Notes: generated from the letters alone by a model not told the origin. 64,000 bases of DNA from Mesorhizobium sp. INR15 (GCF_015500075.1 NZ_CP045496.1:3296001-3360000); one strand, 5' to 3'. Positions 8,981 to 16,846 are shown, counted from the first letter of the stretch. Numbers and translations are program-made.

Positions 8981-9160
8981 GGCGCCGCCCCTCACCTGCC
9001 TGCCGGCATCCTCTCCCCGTATAGGGACGGGGAGAGGGGGCTCGTCGCAGGTTTCGCCGATTTTTCAGCGTAGCAAAAAAGGGTGCCGGCGTTGCATCCG
9101 CTTCTCTCTCCCCGTCACTATACGGGGAGAGATGTCCGGCAGGACAGTGAGGGGCAGCGC
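8981..9160. repeat. palindromic intergenic repeat, family B copy 1
   Basis: This element starts with ggcgccgcccctca and ends with tgaggggcagcgc. It contains two hairpins built on CTCCCCGTATAGGGACGGGGAG and CTCCCCGTCACTATACGGGGAG-like sequence. The same arrangement recurs at 42932-43115, with less similar middle parts. It sits between the binding-protein and ATPase genes of the sugar operon. Confidence 0.82.
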
Positions 9161-9183
9161 CGACCGGTGGTCGAAGTCCCTGC

Positions 9184-10221
9184 TTATTCGCCCGGCCCCT
9201 TGCATGCGACGATCTGTTCCTTGGTGTAGGTCGTCCAGCCCGGGATCGAGATCGAGACCGGCCATTCGGGGCTGAGCGACGGATCAGCGGCGGCCTTCAG
9301 CTTGGCCTTGCCTTCGTCGGTCGCATTGTCCCACAGCTGCGGGTCGACCAGCACGGTCTGCTGTGCCGGCTTCTTGCCGTCGAGGATCTGCAGGGCGAGC
9401 GTCACGCCGGCACCGCCGATCGAGCCGGGGTTGGTCACGGCCGCGCCGACGAGGCCCTTGACCGAGCTCAACTGGCCGACGAAGCCGGCATTGTCGGCGC
9501 CGACCACCGGCACCAATGGCGCCTGCGATTCAACCAGCGCGTCGACGATCACGTTGTCGATGCCCGACGTCCAGATGCCGTTGATCGGGGTGCCCGTGGC
9601 GAGGAACGACAGGATCTGCTGCTTGGCCTGGTCCTGCTGCCAGCCGGTGAAGACTTCCTGTGCAACCTTCACGCCGGGGAATTCGGCCAGCGCTTTCTTG
9701 AAGCCTTTGTCGCGGTCAGAGTCGGCGGACGCGCCGGCGGCACCGCGCATGTAGAACACTTCACCCTTGCCGCCCATCTGGCCGAACAGCCACTTGGCGC
9801 CGAGATAGGCGTATTGTTCCTGGTTGTTGGAGATGATGTAGGCTGACGGCTCGGTGACGGCCTGGTCGACGGCGACGACGACGATGCCGGCCTTGGTGGC
9901 TTCCTCGAGACCGGCCTTGATGCCGGCCGGATCAGCCGGGTTGACGACGATGGCGTTGACCTTGGCGCTGATCAGGTTGCGGATGTCTTCCAACTGGCCG
10001 GCCGCGTCGGTGTTGCGGTGGGCGATGTTGAGCTTGGTGACTTCGCCCGAGGCGAGCGCCTGCGCCTTCATCGCGCAGACCATTTCCTCGCGCCAGCCAT
10101 TGCCCTGCACGGTGTTGGAAATGCCGATCGTGTATTTGCCTTCGGCGGACGAGGCGCCTGCCGAGGCCAGGAAGGCCGCGCCGGCAAGCAGCGGGACCAT
10201 GGTCAGATATTTCTTGTTCAT
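9184..10221 (-). CDS. sugar ABC transporter periplasmic substrate-binding protein
   Basis: The 345-residue protein has a clear Sec signal peptide (MNKKYLTMVPLLAGAAFL, cleavage after about ASSAEG) and a periplasmic-binding-protein type 1 fold of the RbsB/YtfQ kind. Visible features are YTIGISNTVQGNGWREEM at the mature N-terminus, AIVVNPADPAGIKAGLEEA, and VVAVDQAV near the hinge. ATG 10221 follows GTGGAGGAAG, an excellent ribosome-binding site. The gene heads the transporter block and follows the isomerase gene on the same strand after 158 bases. It delivers a sugar or polyol to the permeases; the exact ligand cannot be read from the sequence. Confidence 0.9.
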   Translation of the reverse strand: MNKKYLTMVPLLAGAAFLASAGASSAEGKYTIGISNTVQGNGWREEMVCAMKAQALASGEVTKLNIAHRNTDAAGQLEDIRNLISAKVNAIVVNPADPAGIKAGLEEATKAGIVVVAVDQAVTEPSAYIISNNQEQYAYLGAKWLFGQMGGKGEVFYMRGAAGASADSDRDKGFKKALAEFPGVKVAQEVFTGWQQDQAKQQILSFLATGTPINGIWTSGIDNVIVDALVESQAPLVPVVGADNAGFVGQLSSVKGLVGAAVTNPGSIGGAGVTLALQILDGKKPAQQTVLVDPQLWDNATDEGKAKLKAAADPSLSPEWPVSISIPGWTTYTKEQIVACKGPGE

Positions 10222-10324
10222 GTCAGACTTCCTCCACTTTGATTTTCAGTTCAGTTCCAAGCCGTTAAAGCGCGCCGCGTAGAAAGAGATTCAGGCGGTG
10301 TGCCTCAAGGTCTTGTTGGTTGTG

Positions 10325-10369
10325 CACGTCGTTGTCTCCAAAACCGCTTCATACTTTTGGGCGACATGC
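10325..10369 (-). repeat. hairpin repeat, family C, single diverged copy
   Basis: On the minus strand this reads CATGTCGCCCAAAAGTATG then AAGCGGTTTTGGAGACAACGACG. It matches the 46-base unit found three times at 14681-14841. The ends pair (CATGTCG with CGACGTG-like) and the inner CCCAAAA pairs with TTTTGGA. It lies in the gap between the isomerase and binding-protein genes. Confidence 0.7.
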
Positions 10370-10379
10370 ATTGTTCTCG

Positions 10380-11294
10380 TCACTTCACGAAGGGCCGCAG
10401 CACGTCCCGCGCGAGCAGGAATCCGCGCTTCACCTTGTCGTCGCTCCCTTCAAATCGCCTGTCCTCATGCTCGATGATGATCGGGCCATCGTAACCGGCC
10501 CGATAGAGGCCCGAGAAGATGACATTCCAGTCGACATCGCCCAGCCCCGGCATGCGCGGCACCTGCCACCCTATGCCAACTGAGAGAATTCCGCGCTCGT
10601 AGAGTCCATCACGATCAATCATCAGGTCCTTGGCATGCGCATGCAGCATGTGCGGACCGAACTCCTTGATGAAGCGGGCCTGGTCGATCATCTGCCAGAC
10701 CAGGTGCGACGGGTCGAAATTCATGCCGACATCACCGCCCCAGGCCTCGAGGATGCGGCGCCAGACGTAGGGCGAATAGGCGATGTTGTGGCCGCCGGGC
10801 CATTCGTCATAGCTGAAGATCATCGGGCAGTTCTCGAAGGCGAGCTTGACTCCATGTTCGCGCGCATGGGCGATAATGGCGGGCCAGACCTTGAGCGCTT
10901 CCTCCCAGTTGACGTCGACCGTCTTGGAAGCATCGCCGCCGCAGAAGGTGTTGACGACAGGCACGCCCATGTTGGCCGCCAGCACGATCACCTTCTTCAA
11001 GTGATCGATGACGGTCTGGCGGTGGCCGGCATCGGGATGCAGCGGGTTGGGATAGAAGCCGAGGCCGGAGACCGAAAGGTTCTTCGAGGCGAGTGATGCC
11101 ACGATTTCCTTCGCCTCAGCCTTCGAGGTCGAGGCGGCGTCGATATGGCTGGTGCCGGCGTAGCGGCGGCTTGAGCCGGAGGATTTCGGCCAGCAGGCGA
11201 TTTCGAGCGCTTCGAAACCGGCTGTTTGCGCCCAATCGGCGACCTCGCCAAGCGGTGTCTCCGCGAATGGTGCCGTGAGCACGCCAAGCTTCAT
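10380..11294 (-). CDS. sugar phosphate isomerase/epimerase (xylose-isomerase-like TIM barrel)
   Basis: A 304-residue AP-endonuclease-2-like TIM barrel. Likely metal ligands are the Glu in LAFENCPM (near 155), the Asp in NFDPSHL (near 195), the His in LHAHAKDL (near 220) and the Glu in IIIEHEDRR (near 277). Family members isomerise or epimerise keto sugars or inosose-type intermediates. ATG 11294 is preceded by GGGGAGG at good spacing. It lies between the mannitol-dehydrogenase-like gene and the transporter, which argues for a catabolic step on the imported sugar or polyol. Confidence 0.87.
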   Translation of the reverse strand: MKLGVLTAPFAETPLGEVADWAQTAGFEALEIACWPKSSGSSRRYAGTSHIDAASTSKAEAKEIVASLASKNLSVSGLGFYPNPLHPDAGHRQTVIDHLKKVIVLAANMGVPVVNTFCGGDASKTVDVNWEEALKVWPAIIAHAREHGVKLAFENCPMIFSYDEWPGGHNIAYSPYVWRRILEAWGGDVGMNFDPSHLVWQMIDQARFIKEFGPHMLHAHAKDLMIDRDGLYERGILSVGIGWQVPRMPGLGDVDWNVIFSGLYRAGYDGPIIIEHEDRRFEGSDDKVKRGFLLARDVLRPFVK

Positions 11295-11308
11295 TCAATG
11301 CCTCCCCT

Positions 11309-11326
11309 GGCCGTGAATTCACGGCC
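11309..11326. promoter_or_regulatory. perfect 18-base palindrome upstream of isomerase gene
   Basis: The site GGCCGTGAATTCACGGCC is a perfect palindrome with no loop. It lies between the stop codon of the mannitol-dehydrogenase-like gene and the ribosome-binding site of the isomerase gene. It could be a protein-binding operator or a processing hairpin in the operon mRNA. Confidence 0.5.
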
Positions 11327-11334
11327 GATTTCTA

Positions 11335-12867
11335 CTATGCCGATTGTGCTGACAGCTTCAACCGTGCGGCCTCGGTTTGTTCCAGAGCGCGCCTGACCGC
11401 CGCCATCGGATCATCCGAGAGCAGGCCGCCGAGCGCTGATGTAACGGTCTTGCGGAAGGTGTCGTTCGTGGCAAGGCCGGGGTCGAAAATCGTGTCGATG
11501 GCGAGGATGCCTGACACAAGCGCCTGCGCGTCGCGGCCAGCGGTATCGGCTATATCAGCGACCTTGCCGGCATAGGGATCGGAAACCGGCCAGCGTTTGC
11601 CGAACCTCGACGATGCCTGGACCAGATAGGCCATCCAGCCGGCGACCGGCACCGACAGCAGCCCGATGCCCGCCCCCTGGGCCAGGCGGTCGCGGACCGG
11701 GTTGAGCAGGCGCTGGACGATCTTCTGCGATCCGTCGGTGGCGATCTGGTGGTTGCGGTGGCGGATCGCCGTGTTGCGCAGGCGGTCAAGGCTCTGCCTG
11801 ACATAGGCCTGCGGCTCCATGCCGGGCACGGGCATCAGCGTTGGCAAGGTCTCCTCGACCAGCATGCGCCGCACGAAGGTTTCGAGCAGCGGATCGGCAA
11901 TGGCATCGAACGTATGCTCAAGGCCGGCCAGCACGCCGAGCGTGGCGAGCGTTGTCTGGGCGCCATTGAGCACCCGCATCTTCAGATGTTCGAAGGGCGT
12001 GACATCGTCGACGAACGTGGCGCCGACCAGATCCCAGCGCGGCGCGCGGCCGGCGAATTTCTGTTCGATCACCCATTGCCGGAATGGCTCGCCGACAACC
12101 ACAGCGGCGTCGCGGTAGCCGAACCGCTGTTCGACCGTGTCGATGTCGGCTTGGGTGACCGCCGGGGCGATGCGGTCGACCATGGCCGAGGGGAAAGCAA
12201 CGTTGGCGTCGATCCATTTGGCAAGGCTGTCGCCGTTTTGTTGCGCGAAGGTCCGCACGACATTGGCCAGGATGATGCCGTTGGCCGGGATGTTGTCGCA
12301 GGAGAGCAGCGTGACCGGACGGCCATGCGTTTGCCTGCGCAGGTCCAGTGCCCGCGCCAGGATGCCGGGCACGCTGCGCGGTGCCGCGGGGTTGGCAAGG
12401 TCGTGGATAATGTCGGGTTGGTTGAGATCGAGTTCGCCACTCGCCGGAATGTGGCAATAGCCTTTCTCGGTCACCGTCATCGTCACCATCTCGATGCCGG
12501 ATGAGGAGAGAATCTCCAGCGCTGGTGCGGCACTTGCCTCACTGTCCACCACCTTGACGATGTTGCCGACGACGCGCGCCTCGATGCGCTGGTTCTCGCG
12601 GATCAGCCTGGTGTAGAGCCCATCCTGACGGCCGAGCGTATCGGCGAGGTGAGGCGGGCGGATGTTGATGCCGACGACGCCCCAGCGGTCGAACCGATGT
12701 TCCAGGAGATCGTCGGTATATTCGGCCTGATGGCTACGATGAAAGGCACCGACGCCGAGATGCGCCATGCCGATGCCGAGCGCGGCACGGTCATAGGCTG
12801 GCTTGCGCACGTCCGTGGGCAGGCGGTCGAGCAGTGCAGTGCTGAGTGTTTCGGGTGCCGCGCTCAC
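11335..12867 (-). CDS. mannitol dehydrogenase family protein (polyol/hexuronate oxidoreductase)
   Basis: The 510-residue protein has the N-terminal Rossmann part with GVGAFHRSHQAEY (near 40) and GVVGINIRPP, and the C-terminal mannitol-dehydrogenase domain. The catalytic block reads HLKMRVLNGAQTTLATLG (near 315). The Lys and Asn of the K...N..H triad are present, but the position usually occupied by His is Gln. Members oxidise mannitol, arabinitol or related polyols to ketoses, or reduce fructuronate/tagaturonate, using NAD(P)(H). The GTG start at 12867 overlaps the SDR stop codon by four bases (GTGA), so the two are translationally coupled. The substrate is unassigned. Confidence 0.88.
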   Translation of the reverse strand: MSAAPETLSTALLDRLPTDVRKPAYDRAALGIGMAHLGVGAFHRSHQAEYTDDLLEHRFDRWGVVGINIRPPHLADTLGRQDGLYTRLIRENQRIEARVVGNIVKVVDSEASAAPALEILSSSGIEMVTMTVTEKGYCHIPASGELDLNQPDIIHDLANPAAPRSVPGILARALDLRRQTHGRPVTLLSCDNIPANGIILANVVRTFAQQNGDSLAKWIDANVAFPSAMVDRIAPAVTQADIDTVEQRFGYRDAAVVVGEPFRQWVIEQKFAGRAPRWDLVGATFVDDVTPFEHLKMRVLNGAQTTLATLGVLAGLEHTFDAIADPLLETFVRRMLVEETLPTLMPVPGMEPQAYVRQSLDRLRNTAIRHRNHQIATDGSQKIVQRLLNPVRDRLAQGAGIGLLSVPVAGWMAYLVQASSRFGKRWPVSDPYAGKVADIADTAGRDAQALVSGILAIDTIFDPGLATNDTFRKTVTSALGGLLSDDPMAAVRRALEQTEAARLKLSAQSA

Positions 12868-13646
12868 CGGTTCGCCCCGATCACCGCTTGCTCCTGGTCG
12901 ATCACGGCGCCGGTCATAGGGCCGGCGGCGTCGGAAATCAGGAAGACGGCGAGGTTCGCGATATCGTTCGGTGTCAGCAGCCTGCCGAAGGGCTGCGCCG
13001 CATTAGCCTTGTCGAGCCAGCCCGGACCGTTGCCCAGCGTCTCGGCCTGCATGACGCGTTCGGCCGGCGTGTCGGTCCAGCCGACATTGATGCCGTTGAC
13101 GCGGATACGATCGAACCGGTGGGCGCTGGCGGCATTCTTGGTCAGCGTCGCCAGCGCGCCCTTGGTGGCGGAGTAGACGGCAAGCTCCGGCGAGCCGCAA
13201 TGCGCATTGATCGACAGGATGTTGACGATAGCACCGCCCTGGCCGCGCTTCTTCATGTCGGCAATCGCCGCCTGCATCAGAAAGAAAGGCGCACGCGCGT
13301 TGACGGCAAAGAGCGATGCCCAGTCGTCGGGACCGGCATCGAGGAAGGAGGCGCGGGTGGTCAGGCCGGCGGCGTTGACCAGCGCGTCGATGCGGCCGAA
13401 GCGATCGATGCAGGCCTTTGCCAGCAGGGCGGGCGTGGCGGGGTCGGAGAGATCGGCGGCAACGAAATGCGTCGGTGTGCCAAGCCCCGTAAGCTCAACA
13501 GCCGCCGCGTTGCCGCGCTCGGCCTCGCGCCCGGTGATCAGCAGGCCGCCGGCGCCATTGCGCGCGAGTTCCTCGGCGATGGCGCGGCCAATGCCTTGCG
13601 TCGCGCCGGTGACCAGCACCACCTTGCCGTCGAGCCGAAGCTCCAT
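12864..13646 (-). CDS. SDR family NAD(P)-dependent oxidoreductase
   Basis: A classical short-chain dehydrogenase of 260 residues. It has the cofactor motif TGATQGIG (near 14), NAAG (near 92), the catalytic Ser in NILSINA, and YSATK (near 160). It carries the C-terminal PxxFGRLLTPxDIA block typical of the family. ATG 13646 follows GGGAGG. It is the first gene of the polyol operon, followed by the mannitol-dehydrogenase-like gene with a four-base overlap. A GGAA-N6-TTCC site lies 38-51 bases upstream of its start. It probably oxidises a hydroxyl of a sugar or polyol. Confidence 0.9.
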   Translation of the reverse strand: MELRLDGKVVLVTGATQGIGRAIAEELARNGAGGLLITGREAERGNAAAVELTGLGTPTHFVAADLSDPATPALLAKACIDRFGRIDALVNAAGLTTRASFLDAGPDDWASLFAVNARAPFFLMQAAIADMKKRGQGGAIVNILSINAHCGSPELAVYSATKGALATLTKNAASAHRFDRIRVNGINVGWTDTPAERVMQAETLGNGPGWLDKANAAQPFGRLLTPNDIANLAVFLISDAAGPMTGAVIDQEQAVIGANR

Positions 13647-13683
13647 CCCGCCTCCCGAACAAATTTTCTATTTTTTTAAATAT

Positions 13684-13697
13684 GGAACGTGAATTCC
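13684..13697. promoter_or_regulatory. GGAA-N6-TTCC operator for an RpiR/IolR-type repressor
   Basis: The sequence GGAACGTGAATTCC fits the GGAA-N6-TTCC motif reported for IolR, the RpiR-family repressor of rhizobial inositol genes. It lies in an AT-rich gap 38 bases upstream of the SDR start and just downstream of the RpiR-family gene. The assignment to that regulator is inferred from position and motif. Confidence 0.6.
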
Positions 13698-13716
13698 CGA
13701 TAGTCAACCGGAGCGG

Positions 13717-14610
13717 TCAGCCGGCGCGGCGGGCGGCAACGCCGTGAACAAGGGCCATGCCGACCGCCAGCGACGCTGCCAGCGAGCGGAAGCCGGCAAA
13801 ATCGGACTCCACCACTTCCAGCCAGCCGTCCGACAGCCTGACCAGCGGGCTGAACGTGCTGTCGGTGATGGTGACGATGCGGGCGCCCCGTTCATGCGCC
13901 ACCGCGACGAGGTCGGGCGTGATCGAATTGTAGGGGCTGAACGAGACCGCCAGCACCGTGTCGCGCTGGCCGATGCAGCCGACCTGATCGAGCGCCGAGG
14001 AGCCGACATTGTCGACCAGCACATTGCGCACGCCTTGCTGCGACAAGGTAAGCGACAGATAGGTGGTGACCGGAAAGGCGCGCTTGCTGCCGATGACATA
14101 GATCAGCTCGGCGGCGGACAGCAGCGCCACCATCTTCTCGAAACTCTCGATGTCGAAGCCGCTCTCGATGCGGCCGAGCGAGGCCTGCGAGGCTCCAACC
14201 ATGCCGCGCAGGAAATGCAGGTCGGCATGAGGCTCGGCGGCGGTGCGCTCCTGGCCTCGCCCTTCGGGCCATGATGCCTTCACATGATCCTTGAACAGGC
14301 CCTGGAAATCGGAAAAGCCGCTGTAGCCGAAGATCTGGGCGAAGCGCACCAGCGTCGAGGGCTGCACGCCGGCCTGATCGGCCACCTGGGCGATGGTGCC
14401 GAGCGCCACGTCGCTGGGGTGCTGCCACAGGAAAATGGCGACCTGGCGCAGGCGTTTGGGGAAATGCACGGTGCCGGATGACAGCACCGCGCGCAGTTCC
14501 TCATAGGTCTGTGGCTTGATGTAACCGAGCGCCGCCAGCGAGCGGCCACGCTTGCGCGTCGCGGCCTCGTCGACGCTCGATCGTTGTGAATTTTTCTGCG
14601 CTCCACCCAT
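13717..14610 (-). CDS. MurR/RpiR family transcriptional regulator (HTH plus SIS domain)
   Basis: The 297-residue protein has an N-terminal HTH_6 domain (about residues 33-110; VADQAGVQPSTLVRFAQIFGYSGFSDFQ) and a C-terminal sugar-isomerase (SIS) domain (about 135-280; VIGSKRAFPV). RpiR proteins sense sugar phosphates through the SIS domain. It is encoded upstream of and co-directional with the polyol operon and divergent from the Gfo/Idh gene. This placement, with one exact and one near GGAA-N6-TTCC site on its two sides, suggests it controls both units and itself. It is similar in role to IolR, but its inducer is unknown. Confidence 0.9.
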   Translation of the reverse strand: MGGAQKNSQRSSVDEAATRKRGRSLAALGYIKPQTYEELRAVLSSGTVHFPKRLRQVAIFLWQHPSDVALGTIAQVADQAGVQPSTLVRFAQIFGYSGFSDFQGLFKDHVKASWPEGRGQERTAAEPHADLHFLRGMVGASQASLGRIESGFDIESFEKMVALLSAAELIYVIGSKRAFPVTTYLSLTLSQQGVRNVLVDNVGSSALDQVGCIGQRDTVLAVSFSPYNSITPDLVAVAHERGARIVTITDSTFSPLVRLSDGWLEVVESDFAGFRSLAASLAVGMALVHGVAARRAG

Positions 14611-14654
14611 GGCCGCAGGCTAGCGCGGCATGATCGTTTTACAAAATGGAAATT

Positions 14655-14668
14655 GGAAATCATATTCG
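14655..14668. promoter_or_regulatory. near-match GGAA-N6-TTCG site upstream of the rpiR-type gene
   Basis: GGAAATCATATTCG differs by one base from GGAA-N6-TTCC. It lies 45 bases upstream of the regulator's start and 254 bases upstream of the divergent Gfo/Idh gene. Autoregulation is an inference. Confidence 0.35.
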
Positions 14669-14680
14669 AAAGTGCTAGCG

Positions 14681-14841
14681 CATGTCGCCCAAAAGTGCGC
14701 AGCGGTTTTGGGCCAACGACATGCGCAAAGGAAGGCTGCATGTCGCCCAAAAGTGCGCAGCGGTTTTGGGGTAACGACATGCGCGGGGGTAAGCTGCATG
14801 TCGCCCAAAAGTGCGCAGCGGTTTGGGGCAACGGCATGCGC
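14681..14841. repeat. three tandem hairpin repeats, family C
   Basis: Three near-identical units at 14681-14726, 14739-14784 and 14797-14841 are separated by 12-base spacers, giving a 58-base period. Each unit begins CATGTCGCCCAAAAG and ends TTTTGGG..AACGACATGCGC, so the outer CATGTCG/CGACATG and inner CCCAAAA/TTTTGGG segments can pair around a GTGCGCAGCGG loop. The array fills most of the roughly 300-base gap between the regulator gene and the Gfo/Idh gene. Diverged single copies occur at 10325-10369 and 41601-41645. Confidence 0.88.
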
Positions 14842-14908
14842 GGGGACAGACCGCACTTCCGCCCTAAATGCCGTCAGAAATGGTCTTCTCCTGAGGGGTT
14901 CTCGAATC

Positions 14909-16096
14909 ATGGTCTATGCAATTTCCGAAGGGTCGACACGCCAACGCCTGCGCGTCGGCATGGTGGGCGGCGGGCAGGGCGCTTTCATCGGCGCCGTGCA
15001 CCGGCTGGCAATGCGTCTGGACGATCAGATCGTGCTGGTTGCCGGTGCGCTGTCCTCGCGTCCTGAAAACGCCGCTGCCTCGGCCGCCGAAATCGGCATC
15101 GCCCCTGAGCGCAGCTATGCCGACTACCGGGAGATGGCGCGCGCCGAGGCCGTGCGTCCGGATGGCATCGACGCCGTTGTCATCGTCACGCCCAATCATC
15201 TGCATGCGCCGGTCGCCACCGCCTTCCTCGAGGCCGGCATCGACGTGATCTGCGACAAGCCCTTGTCGACGACGCTGACGGAAGCCGAAGCGCTGGTAGT
15301 GCTGGCGCGGGCGAAAAACCGTCGCTTCGTCGTCACTCTCAACAACACCGGCTACGCCATGGTGCGCCAGGCGCGCGAGATGGTGGCGGCGGGTGAACTT
15401 GGCCGGCTCGTTTCCGTGCATGGCGCCTATATCCAGGACTGGCTGACCAAACCGATCGATGCCGATGGCCAGAAGCAGGCGGAATGGCGCACCGACCCGG
15501 CGCGCGCCGGCCAGTCGGCGGTGCTGGCCGACATCGGCGTGCATGCCTTCAACCTGGCGAGCTATATCTCGGGCCGCGAGGCCGAGGCGGTCTCGGCAGA
15601 CCTGTTCACCGCCGTGCCGGGGCGTCGGCTCGACGACAATGCGCATGTTCTGGTGCGCTGGACGGGCGGCGTGCGCGGCACGATCCTCGCCAGCCAGACA
15701 TCGCCCGGCCACTACAATGATCTGTCCGTGCGCCTTTATGGCGAAAACGCCGGGCTGGAGTGGTCTGGCGCGCGGCCGGAGGAATTGCGCTTCTCACGCT
15801 ACGGCGAGGAGACACGCACGCTGGTGCGCGGCGGTCATGGCTCGACCGAGGAAAGCCGGCGCGTGTCGCGCATGCCGGCGGCGCATCCCGAGGGCTATAT
15901 CGAGGCCTTCGCCAATTTCTACCGTGACGCCGCCGACATCATCCGCGCGCATCGCGCGGGCGTGGCGGTCGATCCGGCGCGTGCGGCACAGGTGCCCGAT
16001 GTCGTCGACGGCGCACGCGGCGTGAAGTTCGTCGCGGCGGCGGTGGATTCGAATTCCGCCGGCGGGGCGTGGACGCCGGCACGGTTTGGTGGATAG
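14909..16096 (+). CDS. Gfo/Idh/MocA family oxidoreductase
   Basis: A 395-residue NAD(P)-dependent dehydrogenase. The Rossmann motif reads GMVGGGQGAFIG (near 18), followed by VVIVTPNHLHAPVA and the conserved CDKPLSTT (near 115), whose Lys is the family's key residue. The C-terminal domain contains GVHAFNLASYI. The open frame extends back to 14630, but that part is the tandem hairpin array. ATG 14909 with CTGAGGGG upstream is the sensible start. Relatives act on inositol, glucose or other cyclic polyols and sugars. It diverges from the RpiR-type regulator and probably belongs to the same regulon. Confidence 0.9.
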   Translation: MVYAISEGSTRQRLRVGMVGGGQGAFIGAVHRLAMRLDDQIVLVAGALSSRPENAAASAAEIGIAPERSYADYREMARAEAVRPDGIDAVVIVTPNHLHAPVATAFLEAGIDVICDKPLSTTLTEAEALVVLARAKNRRFVVTLNNTGYAMVRQAREMVAAGELGRLVSVHGAYIQDWLTKPIDADGQKQAEWRTDPARAGQSAVLADIGVHAFNLASYISGREAEAVSADLFTAVPGRRLDDNAHVLVRWTGGVRGTILASQTSPGHYNDLSVRLYGENAGLEWSGARPEELRFSRYGEETRTLVRGGHGSTEESRRVSRMPAAHPEGYIEAFANFYRDAADIIRAHRAGVAVDPARAAQVPDVVDGARGVKFVAAAVDSNSAGGAWTPARFGG

Positions 16097-16146
16097 ATCG
16101 TCACGCTGCGTTTGCCATTTCGATATTTCCGTCTGGGGCGCCCCCA

Positions 16147-16677
16147 ATGCAACTCGGTCTTATTGGCTACTATAGCGACTTCGTGGTGTATCCCCTGGTG
16201 ATCGCCGTGCTGGCGGTGGCCGGCCTGATCGAGGCGGGTGAAGAAGGTGCGCCAGGCTGGATCGCCACGGCCACCGCCTGTCTCCTTCTCTGGACGCTGA
16301 CCGAATACGTGTTGCACAGGTTCGTCCTGCACCACATTCCCTACATCAAGGACCTGCACGACCGTCACCATGTCGAGGAACGCAGTTCCGTGGGCACGCC
16401 CACCTGGCTCAGCCTTGGCGTGCATGCGCTGATCGCATTGCCGGTGTGGCTGTTCTCGGATTTCGCGATCGCGAGTGCCGTCAGCTGCGGGCTGATGCTG
16501 GGCTATCTCTGGTACATCAGTGTCCACCACATGATCCACCACTGGCATCCTGCCCACCCAAGCTATCTCTACACGCTGAAGCGCCGCCATGCCCTGCATC
16601 ACCATACCGACGAGACGATCAATTTTGGCGTGACGTCGGCATTCTGGGACAGGGTCTTCGGCACGGCGCGTCTTTGA
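16147..16677 (+). CDS. fatty acid hydroxylase / sterol desaturase superfamily membrane protein
   Basis: About 176 residues with several membrane segments and the histidine boxes of the di-iron hydroxylase superfamily: HRFVLHH, HDRHH, HHMIHH and HALHHH. Such enzymes hydroxylate or desaturate lipids or carotenoids in the inner membrane. ATG 16147 avoids overlap with the Gfo/Idh gene; an upstream in-frame start at 16069 would overlap it by 28 bases. The stop codon coincides with the left end of a palindromic element. The lipid substrate is unknown. Confidence 0.82.
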   Translation: MQLGLIGYYSDFVVYPLVIAVLAVAGLIEAGEEGAPGWIATATACLLLWTLTEYVLHRFVLHHIPYIKDLHDRHHVEERSSVGTPTWLSLGVHALIALPVWLFSDFAIASAVSCGLMLGYLWYISVHHMIHHWHPAHPSYLYTLKRRHALHHHTDETINFGVTSAFWDRVFGTARL

Positions 16678-16846
16678 GGGACTGTTTGGAAATTCTACTC
16701 AGGCGGCCACCTGGCGGCGGTTTCTGCGCTTCCTCAGTTCTACTGCGTCGCAGTAGAACTGAGCTCACGGACCAAATGTCCGCTGCGCTTCGGTTCTCGA
16801 AACCACCACCATATGGCTCGCCAGAGCGAATTTCGAAACAGTCCCT
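16677..16846. mobile_element. MITE-like element with 19-base inverted ends
   Basis: The ends AGGGACTGTTTGGAAATTC (16677-16695) and its complement at 16828-16846 match at 18 of 19 bases. The centre holds a nearly loop-free palindrome with 15-base arms (16733-16763, CAGTTCTACTGCG/CGCAGTAGAACTG). The 170-base element has no coding potential. It lies between convergent genes, so it may be a miniature transposable element that has also become their terminator. Confidence 0.55.

Noticed and set aside
14681..14841. Tandem array as a CRISPR
   Set aside because: Only three units, spacers of 12 bases that are nearly alike, palindromic units and no cas genes.
14630..14908. Upstream extension of the Gfo/Idh gene
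   Set aside because: The extension translates the tandem hairpin repeats and precedes the natural start with its ribosome-binding site.
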